A stretch of 12,627 nt of DNA, from NCBI GenBank assembly GCA_021735285.1, contig JAIPHI010000071.1:1-12627 (forward strand). Direction: 5' to 3'. The translations under genes were made by a program, and so were the position numbers. Below the pieces are notes generated by a model, which made no database searches, was not told the DNA's origin, and saw only the letters and a program-made list of their open reading frames with translations. Source of the stretch: Fidelibacterota bacterium. Its GTDB lineage: Bacteria > Fidelibacterota > UBA2242 > JAFGTP01. Shown piece by piece: positions 1 through 5,678 of the stretch. Each line of letters starts with the position of its first letter. The stretch's first letter is position 1.

Positions 1-812
1 GTTATTATATATATAAAGCCACCCATGAAATTGATCATCATATTTTTCTCCTTTTTGACCTTTTTCTTCCTTATAAGGAGACATTATATACATCCTTTAG
101 GGATAATATCGGTAAAAATGCTCTGGTAGATATCTATTTTCATCATTATGACAAAGACCATTATCAAAAACTAATTAGAGGAGCAATTGGTCATTATACT
201 GATTATATAATTATGCCGGTAGCTGGTGAAGGTGAATTGATTGACTGGTTTGACGAAATGTTCAAAAATGAAAATATTTATATTCTGGATCTGGGTCTTG
301 AACAATATGGTAAAAAATATCCCTCTGTATGCCAAAATTTTAAGAAACAGTGGTATGAAGGATTAGCAGAAGCTGAAGACAAAATCAGAAAATATAACCA
401 ACTTGTGTTGAAGCATAAAGCTGTTTGGAGTCATGCAATCCAGCCGCATGATAGGGAAATGATTGTTGGCTTTCGAAATTTCTGCCGGGATAAAAATATT
501 GATTCAAAAATTATTGACAAGGAAGAAGAGCTGGGTATAAGGAAGAGTGAATGTTACTTCCTAACTGATGATTGTGATCTGGTAAGTGTAGTTAAAAAAG
601 CCCGTCAGAAAAAATTGACCATCGGAGAAGATATTGGTCTGATTTCTCATAATGATACGCCCCTAAAAAGCATCTGCTGTCATAATGGGGTCGCTACTAT
701 CTCTACTGATTTTGAAGCCATGGGTAAGAAGATTGCTGATATGATCAATAATGGAGGGCAAAAAGAACATATTGAGAACCCCTCCGGATTAATTTTAAGA
801 GATTCAATATAA
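1..812 (+). CDS. GntR-family transcriptional regulator with LacI-like effector domain, 5'-truncated by window edge
   Basis: The reading frame is open from the left edge (first full codon at 3) to TAA at 810-812, giving about 269 residues. The ATG at 213 is internal, because family-like sequence continues upstream of it. The visible protein starts at the YYI that usually ends the winged-helix wing (GKGYY-type), continues with IFLLFDLL and an LPYKETLYTSF segment, and then forms a periplasmic-binding-protein-like domain. Near the C-terminus are DLVSVVKKAR, IGLISHNDTPLK and ATISTDFEAMGKKIA, followed by the HIENPSGLILRDS ending. This is the pattern of GntR-type regulators in which a winged helix-turn-helix is joined to a LacI/sugar-binding effector fold, best known in Bacteroidota. 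The DNA-binding domain (roughly 75 residues) lies outside the window. The ligand, possibly a sugar, cannot be told. No terminator is visible after the stop. Confidence 0.85.
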   Translation, partial: YYIYKATHEIDHHIFLLFDLFLPYKETLYTSFRDNIGKNALVDIYFHHYDKDHYQKLIRGAIGHYTDYIIMPVAGEGELIDWFDEMFKNENIYILDLGLEQYGKKYPSVCQNFKKQWYEGLAEAEDKIRKYNQLVLKHKAVWSHAIQPHDREMIVGFRNFCRDKNIDSKIIDKEEELGIRKSECYFLTDDCDLVSVVKKARQKKLTIGEDIGLISHNDTPLKSICCHNGVATISTDFEAMGKKIADMINNGGQKEHIENPSGLILRDSI

Positions 813-1439
813 TTTTTCATTAATTATTTTTTTAAGGCTTTACTATAAACCAATCCCTCTATATTTCTCCTCTTTTGAGAATAGTAAATTAATTTTCATA
901 TAGGCATTTATAAATATAAATTGGGCTATATGGTAGCTATGGCAATTTGCTAAAGTAATGTTAGAAAAATTTATATCTTTGAGGTCCATCCGCAATGGCA
1001 GCACTGTCATTTTCCACACCAGCCTGCCTTTGTGGTAAAGGAGTTCCAACTCAAGAATCTCAGCTACCGTTGTTTGATATTATTCTTGCATTTCATGCGA
1101 TTAAAGTTAGGTCGTTGATTTATTAATGTTTAACAATAAGAAAACGACTCAGTACTTATGCTAAGATATTGATTATGCACAAAATTATAATTCAGATATA
1201 ACTAACTTAGCCCATAATCCTAAAGTGTCGAGACATTAAAAATTATTGTAATGTTTTTTGTATTTCTGGCCATAATTCAGATTGGTGATATAAGGGAGAT
1301 AATAGTTTATAAGAGGCAAATTAAAATTGAAAGCATTTTAATTTTCATTGCTAATAAGGCTATTTTATGGTATTTTATGAAGCATTGAAATGGGGAGTAG
1401 ATGTTCTAGTAGAACAGTGATGATGGTAATAAGATTTAG
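813..1439. other. 627-bp intergenic spacer without a convincing gene
   Basis: The six frames hold only short open stretches. The longest, on the minus strand at 843-1049, needs a TTG start, has no SD and matches no family I recognise. The DNA is AT-rich. Near the downstream gene there is a weak stem (ttaaaat/attttaa, 1321-1341) and a TTGAAA (1327-1332) followed 19 bp later by TAATAA (1352-1357) preceded by TG, which could be a poor extended -10 promoter. The one clear structure is the spaced palindrome at 1402-1416, listed separately. The stretch separates the regulator gene from the antiporter cluster. Confidence 0.55.
1402..1416. promoter_or_regulatory. Perfect spaced palindrome, candidate operator
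   Basis: TGTTCT-AGT-AGAACA forms a perfect 6+3+6 inverted repeat ending 23 bp before the GTG at 1440. The position just upstream of a first-in-operon gene fits an operator for a dimeric regulator. It could equally be a short mRNA hairpin close to the ribosome site. No regulator can be assigned from the sequence. Confidence 0.35.
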
Positions 1440-2378
1440 GTGAGTATGTATCTACTTTATTTAATTGTGGGGTTCGTGTGCTTATATTTTGGGGCAAAGT
1501 CTTTGGTAGATGGAAGCTCGGCCGTGGCGCTGAAGTTTGGTGTACAAAAAATGATAGTAGGTATGACGGTAGTAGCTCTAGGCACTTCAATGCCGGAATT
1601 TGTAGTAAGTCTTTTTGGAGTATTAAAAGAGTCTGATAGTGTCAGTGTGGGTAATATAGTTGGCAGTAATGTTGCCAATTTACTGCTAGTCCTGGGAGCA
1701 TCGGCATTGTTTCAGCCTTTATGTGCAGACAAGAGAGCCTTTAAACTTGATCTTCCTTTTGTGATGATTGTGATTGCGTTCTTCATTGCTTTCTGCTTTA
1801 ATGGAGTTTTGAGTCGGATTGAAGGAATTTTCCTCCTGACTCTTTTTATCGCATATATGATTTTTCTAAGTAAGAATAAACGGGTAGAAGATTATAAGAA
1901 AGAGGTCAATACTTCAGATCGGGAACATTTACTCAAGAATGCATTCTTGACAATTCTTGGTATTGGAGGCTTGGTATTAGGTGGTAATCTGACTGTCAAA
2001 GGAGGAATAATGTTAGCTCACGTTCTGGGCCTTTCGGAACTGACCATTGGTCTTTCTGTGATTGCAGTTGGAACTTCTCTTCCTGAATTGTTTACCAGTC
2101 TGGTGGCAGCGGTAAAAAGTGAGCATGATATCTCAGTTGGCAATGTGATCGGAAGTAATTTATTTAATACGGCTTTTGTACTGGGAGTTGTCCCTATTAT
2201 TTCCTCGATAACTATCGATTCCCGGGTCATTAGTTTTGAAAATTGGTTTATGGCAGGAGCCCATATTTTACTTTTATTAGTCTTGTTGACGAGAAAGAGA
2301 ATCGATAGAAAAGCAGGAGTCCTATTTCTATTATTATATGCTTTTTTTATTGTTAATTTACGATTGCAATTTATTTAA
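1440..2378 (+). CDS. CaCA-family calcium/sodium (or calcium/proton) antiporter, YrbG-like
   Basis: A 312-residue, very hydrophobic integral membrane protein with the internal duplication that defines the Ca2+:cation antiporter superfamily. The first alpha repeat has GTSMPE (Glu53) and GNIVGSN (71-77); the second has GTSLPE (Glu216) and GNVIGSN (234-240). The two glutamates correspond to the ion-binding acids of structurally known exchangers. About ten membrane helices are expected, with a short charged cytoplasmic loop at about 145-165 between the halves, which is typical of the compact bacterial YrbG type. It probably exports Ca2+ in exchange for Na+ or H+. The start is uncertain: GTG at 1440 or ATG at 1446, two codons apart. 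The purine-rich aggtgag (1438-1444) overlaps the GTG and lies very close to the ATG. It is the first gene of a four-gene cluster, with the next gene 14 bp downstream. Confidence 0.93.
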   Translation: MSMYLLYLIVGFVCLYFGAKSLVDGSSAVALKFGVQKMIVGMTVVALGTSMPEFVVSLFGVLKESDSVSVGNIVGSNVANLLLVLGASALFQPLCADKRAFKLDLPFVMIVIAFFIAFCFNGVLSRIEGIFLLTLFIAYMIFLSKNKRVEDYKKEVNTSDREHLLKNAFLTILGIGGLVLGGNLTVKGGIMLAHVLGLSELTIGLSVIAVGTSLPELFTSLVAAVKSEHDISVGNVIGSNLFNTAFVLGVVPIISSITIDSRVISFENWFMAGAHILLLLVLLTRKRIDRKAGVLFLLLYAFFIVNLRLQFI

Positions 2379-2392
2379 ATTATAAAGGTATT

Positions 2393-3187
2393 ATGAAATT
2401 AGGTATCTATCAGTTCGATCCTGAATGGGGTAAAAAGAAACACAATCTGGCAAGAATTGAGGAAAAACTGACAAATGAAGATAATGTTGATTTATGGATT
2501 CTGCCTGAATTATGTACAACGGGATATCAATTTACATCTCAACAAGAGCTTAATAAATTAGCCGAAAAATTTCCCGCTGGCTTTACTTCCAATCATTTAC
2601 AGAATCTAAGCAGTTATATTAAGGCGGGAATTATTATAGGAGCAGCGGAGAAAACAGAGCATGGAATCTACAATAGCGCTGCAATATATGAGAATGGCGA
2701 GTATAAAGGTATCTACCGGAAACTGCATTTATACTACGAAGAAAACAAATATTTCACTCCTGGAGAAGCTTCTCCATCGGTTTTTGAGATAAAAGGGGTC
2801 AAAGTGGGAGTCATGATCTGTTTTGATTGGATTTTTCCTGAAACTGCCAGAACCCTGGCCTTGAAAGGGGCGCAGTTAATCGCTCATCCTGCTAATCTTG
2901 TATTGCCGTATTGTCCCCATGCTATGCTGATTAGAAGTATTGAGAATAAAGTCTTTACAGCCACGGCAAATAGAATTGGAGAGGAAGATAGAACCGGAGA
3001 AAGATTACAATTTATTGGAAATAGCCAGATAACTGATGTACAGGGTAAACGCCTAGGCAAATTATCAAGAAACGAGGAAAATATCTTAATTGTGGATATC
3101 AATCCGGAAAAAGCTCTGGATAAATCGATTAATCAATACAATGATCTTTTAGGCGATCGGCGGTCTAAGTTTTATTATAATGAATAA
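2393..3187 (+). CDS. Nitrilase-superfamily carbon-nitrogen hydrolase
   Basis: 264 residues, the normal length of a single-domain nitrilase-fold enzyme. The catalytic triad is complete: Glu39 in LPELCTTGY, Lys110 in YRKLHLYYEE and Cys143 in GVMICFDWIFPE. Further family hallmarks follow: RTLALKGAQLIAHPANLV, then IENKVFTATANRIG, and a C-terminal YNDLLGDRRSKFYY. From memory the whole chain resembles the Pyrococcus nitrilase PH0642, whose triad is offset by just three residues. Members hydrolyse amides, carbamoyl compounds or nitriles through a thioimidate/thioester intermediate; the substrate here cannot be named. It is cytosolic, with no signal peptide. ATG 2393 follows an AAAGG at 2384-2388. 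The last 8 bp overlap the next gene, which suggests translational coupling. Confidence 0.93.
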   Translation: MKLGIYQFDPEWGKKKHNLARIEEKLTNEDNVDLWILPELCTTGYQFTSQQELNKLAEKFPAGFTSNHLQNLSSYIKAGIIIGAAEKTEHGIYNSAAIYENGEYKGIYRKLHLYYEENKYFTPGEASPSVFEIKGVKVGVMICFDWIFPETARTLALKGAQLIAHPANLVLPYCPHAMLIRSIENKVFTATANRIGEEDRTGERLQFIGNSQITDVQGKRLGKLSRNEENILIVDINPEKALDKSINQYNDLLGDRRSKFYYNE

Positions 3188-3464
3188 AGGAAAACGGTTG
3201 AAAGATTTTAATGAAATAGAAGAGGACCTCAAGATAGATTGGCTCAGAGAATTTGCTGATAATGTAGTTGAACAAATTAATAATAATGATTATGATGAGC
3301 TTGCAGCTGTTCTGTTATTAGAGAATGTAAAAAACAAAGTGCTTCAAATCTTTCCCGAAAAAGAACGGCAATATGAACTAATCTATGGGCGTAGATTTAA
3401 AAGATTGTTTAGTAAAAAAGGAATATTTGTTGAATTGTTTGAAGATAAAATAATTAGAAACTAA
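3180..3464 (+). CDS. Small conserved-looking protein of unknown function (94 aa)
   Basis: I do not recognise this protein. Its start codon lies inside the end of the amidohydrolase gene (shared ATGAATAA, 3180-3187), a classic stop/start overlap, and there is no strong SD of its own, so translation is probably coupled. The sequence is highly charged and looks largely helical. An acidic N-terminal half (EIEEDLKIDWLREFADNVVEQ, a possible amphipathic helix) is followed by LAAVLLLENVKNKV and a basic patch GRRFKRLFSKK near residues 70-80. There is no signal peptide, membrane segment or metal motif. A cytosolic helper or partner of a neighbour is possible, but that is a guess from context. The 26-bp gap to the next gene supports an operon. 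Confidence 0.75.
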   Translation: MNKGKRLKDFNEIEEDLKIDWLREFADNVVEQINNNDYDELAAVLLLENVKNKVLQIFPEKERQYELIYGRRFKRLFSKKGIFVELFEDKIIRN

Positions 3465-3490
3465 ATCAACTAGGACAGGTTCATAACAAT

Positions 3491-3979
3491 ATGAGTAAGA
3501 AGTTCGAAGAATTTGGTGGCTGGCTGAAATTTTTCTATTTTTTATGTTTGTTAAATATCTTTACCAGTGTCACGATGTTATTTCTATTAGGCGGTGAACT
3601 TTTTGGTGAGGAAGGACGCCCTTTAATGGAGATATTATTAGAAGGTGTAGAAATTGGTATCACACTTTATATTCTTTATATGATAATCCAGGTTGTTCAG
3701 GTCCGTAAACCTGATATAACTGAATTTATTAAGGACAGGTTGTTTATAATGTTTGTTGTGGCAGTGCTTTATTTTCTAATCCATTCCCTTTTTACTCTAC
3801 CGGGAGCCGGCTGGCAGATGAAGAATACTGTGGCTTTAGCTGGTTCTATCCAATCTATGCTGTGGGCTGCTATCTGGCGAACCTATTTTGAAAAATCTGA
3901 AAGAGTAAAAATATATTATAAATTAGAAGAGAATGAGCAAAATGAAGATAATTTCATCCAATCTGACGAAAAAGAATAA
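3491..3979 (+). CDS. DUF2569-family integral membrane protein
   Basis: 162 residues with four predicted membrane helices, at about 11-34, 45-70, 83-102 and 112-131, and a short charged C-terminal tail. The N-terminal GGWLKFF and the motif after the last helix, IWRTYFEKSERVKIYY (Ser136 to Lys140 is SERVK), are the marks of the DUF2569 family, whose members usually have the same four-helix layout. No biochemical function is established for the family that I can state with confidence. An AGGACAGG tract at 3472-3479 precedes ATG 3491. It is the last gene of the antiporter/amidohydrolase cluster and is followed by a long spacer with no clear terminator hairpin. Confidence 0.85.
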   Translation: MSKKFEEFGGWLKFFYFLCLLNIFTSVTMLFLLGGELFGEEGRPLMEILLEGVEIGITLYILYMIIQVVQVRKPDITEFIKDRLFIMFVVAVLYFLIHSLFTLPGAGWQMKNTVALAGSIQSMLWAAIWRTYFEKSERVKIYYKLEENEQNEDNFIQSDEKE

Positions 3980-4118
3980 ATAGATTTTTAAAGCTATGTT
4001 TGAGTAATAAAGTAAACAATTCGGATATTTATCAAATATTTTTTACATGATGGGAGGTTTTGATCCAGAATGATGACATAGGGATTTACCGAATAATCCT
4101 TTTTTAATGTCCAGTATC

Positions 4119-4132
4119 CATTATTAATAATG
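4119..4132. repeat. 14-bp perfect palindrome CATTATTAATAATG
   Basis: The sequence reads identically on both strands with no spacer. It lies 140 bp after the DUF2569 gene and over 600 bp before the next start, so an operator role is unlikely. In a region this AT-rich it may be chance or part of the repetitive spacer. Confidence 0.4.
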
Positions 4133-4298
4133 ATATATAAGATTTATGCAAACTGTCAATATTCAGAGCCCCTGATCCTGTAGAAAATAGAAAGAGACCA
4201 AATTTGAACTATGAGATCAATGGAAACGGGAAACTTTCTGAATTGATAATTAAGAATTTTGAATTAGGGATTGGTCGAGTGGTCAATCGGGAAAGGGA

Positions 4299-4335
4299 AA
4301 TTAAAGCAGAAAGAATTAAAGCAGAAAGCAGAAAC
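4299..4335. repeat. 15-bp tandem duplication plus partial third copy
   Basis: AATTAAAGCAGAAAG occurs twice, exactly and end to end (4299-4313 and 4314-4328), followed by a partial CAGAAAC (4329-4335). It sits in a purine-rich tract, and the CAGAA words are nearly complementary to the CTTCTG words of the array 70 bp downstream. Confidence 0.85.
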
Positions 4336-4404
4336 TTGAAAAAATAAAATCTTGACGATTAAAAATTGAAGATTGATGGACTGTTATTGGATATTAATTT
4401 TTTG

Positions 4405-4446
4405 CTTCTGTCTTCTGTCTTCCGTATTCTGACTTCCGTACTCCGG
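4405..4446. repeat. Degenerate 7-bp tandem array (six units)
   Basis: Six consecutive heptamers are visible: CTTCTGT, CTTCTGT, CTTCCGT, ATTCTGA, CTTCCGT, ACTCCGG. The consensus is CTTCYGT, and the array is followed by TTTCC. The strand is almost purely pyrimidine apart from the G at position 6 of each unit. Its type suggests slipped-strand expansion or a dispersed intergenic repeat. Confidence 0.8.
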
Positions 4447-4743
4447 TTTCCAAAATTGTAGTATCCCCATCTCTTTTTAGAATCTGATAGTTAATTTTAG
4501 ATCAGGTTATCTATTGCGATTATAGGATTGTTTTATTAAGACTAAACATTTTATATAAAATGAGGAGGTAGGGAGTTTTGAATCTAGGCTGCATTATCGT
4601 TTCGAATTATTCATAATGAACGTCAAATCCATGTAAAAGCTCTTGATAAAAGATTAATAAAAGAATACATTTTAGCACTTATTAAATTATTTTTTATCTA
4701 TGTTAGTTATTTGTAAAGAAATCATAATAAAGGGAGCAGTTTC

Positions 4744-5316
4744 ATGAATAAAGAAGAAGCCTGGGACTTATTATGTGAATACACAAAAAATAAAAATTTA
4801 AGAAAACACGGCCTGGCTGTAGAAGCTGCTATGCGAGAATATGCTAGGCATTTTGGCAAAGATGAAGACCGCTGGGGCATTACCGGTTTGATTCACGATT
4901 TTGACTATGAGAAATATCCTTCCAAAGAAGAGCATCCTTATAAGGGTAACGAAATCTTGCGAGAACGAGGCTGGCCCGAAGACGTGCGCAAGGCCATCAT
5001 GGGCCATGCCGATTACACCGGGATAGCAAGAGACAGCCTGATGGCCAAAACTCTGTATGCAGTTGATGAATTGACCGGTTTTATCATCGCAGTGGCTTTA
5101 GTAAGACCAACAAAAAGTATATATGATGTTGAAGTCCCCTCGGTTAAGAAAAAATTTGGCCAAAAAGCATTTGCTAAAAGTGTTGACCGCGAAATGATTC
5201 ATAAAGGTATCGAAGACCTGGGTGTAGATGAGGATGAACATATTCAGCGCGTTATTAAAGCTTTGCAAAATATCGCCACCGAATTAGGTCTAGAAGGGGA
5301 TTATAAAAATGAGTAA
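4744..5316 (+). CDS. HD-superfamily hydrolase (COG2316-like)
   Basis: 190 residues. The metal-binding HD pattern is complete: His22 (RKHGLAVEA), His51-Asp52 (GLIHDFDYEKYP), His64 (EEHPYKGNE), His88 (MGHADY) and Asp108 (YAVDELTG). The C-terminal half contains VALVRPTKSIYDVEVPSVKKKF and KAFAKSVDREMI, typical of a small stand-alone family of predicted HD hydrolases that I recall as COG2316. Such proteins are expected to be metal-dependent phosphohydrolases, but the substrate of this family is not known to me. It is soluble and cytosolic. An AGGGAG at 4731-4736, 7 bp before ATG 4744, fixes the start. The end overlaps the next gene by 8 bp, so the pair is very likely co-translated. Confidence 0.9.
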   Translation: MNKEEAWDLLCEYTKNKNLRKHGLAVEAAMREYARHFGKDEDRWGITGLIHDFDYEKYPSKEEHPYKGNEILRERGWPEDVRKAIMGHADYTGIARDSLMAKTLYAVDELTGFIIAVALVRPTKSIYDVEVPSVKKKFGQKAFAKSVDREMIHKGIEDLGVDEDEHIQRVIKALQNIATELGLEGDYKNE

Positions 5317-5578
5317 AGAATGTAAAAATTGTGGCCAAAGTTTAAATGATGATGACAAATATTGTCCTACTTGTGGGACTCCTGTTTACGCCAAAAGATT
5401 GTATCGTTCTAAAACTGATTCAAGAATTTTGGGTGTATGTGGTGGTTTGGGTGAATATTTCAAGATCGATTCCAATTTGATAAGAGTTATTGCTGCTTTG
5501 ATAATATTGGCAACAGGGGTAGTCCCGGGGTTAATTATCTATTTTATTGCCGGGCTGATCATTCCGGAAAAAGAATAA
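5309..5578 (+). CDS. Zinc-ribbon plus PspC-domain membrane protein
   Basis: 89 residues in two modules. Residues 5-22 form a small zinc ribbon with Cys5-x2-Cys8 and Cys19-x2-Cys22. Residues 30-88 form a PspC domain: an RSKTDSRILGVCGGLGEYF block (33-51), an amphipathic stretch with IDSNLIRV, and one hydrophobic segment at about 59-85 ending in IIPEKE. PspC proteins act in envelope-stress responses, classically as inner-membrane partners of PspA. Fusion to a zinc ribbon is a common stand-alone variant whose role is less clear. The start is well supported by AAGGGGA at 5294-5300, 8 bp upstream. Its ATG lies within the last codons of the HD gene. About 100 bp separate it from the first permease. 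Confidence 0.92.
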   Translation: MSKECKNCGQSLNDDDKYCPTCGTPVYAKRLYRSKTDSRILGVCGGLGEYFKIDSNLIRVIAALIILATGVVPGLIIYFIAGLIIPEKE

Positions 5579-5604
5579 AGGCCTTATCTATAAAATATAT
5601 GTAA

Positions 5605-5637
5605 TACTCTTTGTTACTAATACTAAGGGAAAGAGTA
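5605..5637. promoter_or_regulatory. 8-bp stem-loop in leader of first permease gene
   Basis: TACTCTTT (5605-5612) and AAAGAGTA (5630-5637) are exact complements separated by a 17-nt loop, and end 41 bp before ATG 5679. No T-run follows, so it is not a standard terminator of the PspC gene. It could be an RNA hairpin in the permease leader or a spaced operator. A TATAAAAT-like stretch just upstream (5590s) may be a -10 element, but no -35 is evident. Confidence 0.3.
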
Positions 5638-5678
5638 GAAGCCTGGCAAAGTATTATATCAATTTTTAGGAGTTACCA

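Larger units (their letters stand above)
3980..4743. other. 764-bp repeat-rich intergenic spacer
   Basis: No convincing open reading frame was found on either strand. From left to right it holds a 14-bp perfect palindrome (4119-4132), repeated gaatt words (4240-4266), a short inverted repeat gattgg/tcaatc (4269-4288), a 15-bp tandem duplication in a purine-rich tract (4299-4335), a 7-bp tandem array in a pyrimidine-rich tract (4405-4446), and an SD-like gaggaggtagggag (4563-4576) that leads only into a 12-codon TTG frame. The final 160 bp are AT-rich and should contain the promoter of the gene at 4744, but no clear -35/-10 pair stands out. Confidence 0.6.

Noticed and set aside
213..812. A complete 199-residue gene starting at ATG 213
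   Set aside because: The frame stays open to the left edge and the upstream translation carries family-specific segments (IFLLFDLL, YKETLYTSF), so ATG 213 is internal to a larger regulator.
843..1049. 68-residue minus-strand open frame in the first spacer
   Set aside because: It needs a TTG start, lacks an SD, matches no family I recognise and is no longer than expected by chance in this composition. A decayed gene fragment cannot be excluded.
1187..1282. ATAATTCAGAT repeated at 1187-1197 and 1272-1282
   Set aside because: Two copies of an 11-bp AT-rich word 85 bp apart are plausible by chance, and there is no third copy or regular spacing for an iteron or CRISPR.
1392..1440. GGGGAGTAG before the antiporter, resembling the start of a yybP-ykoY (manganese) riboswitch
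   Set aside because: Only the first conserved box is present. The second loop and closing strand of the aptamer are missing, and too few bases remain before the start codon.
1457..2230. Minus-strand open frames inside the antiporter gene, and similar ones inside the permeases and pyruvate kinase
   Set aside because: They are antisense shadows of clearly coding plus-strand frames, with no SD and no recognisable protein.
3980..4010. Rho-independent terminator after the DUF2569 gene
   Set aside because: There are T-rich stretches but no GC-rich stem before them.
4268..4446. CRISPR array
   Set aside because: Repeat units are 7 and 15 bp and directly adjacent, with no unique spacers and no cas genes nearby.
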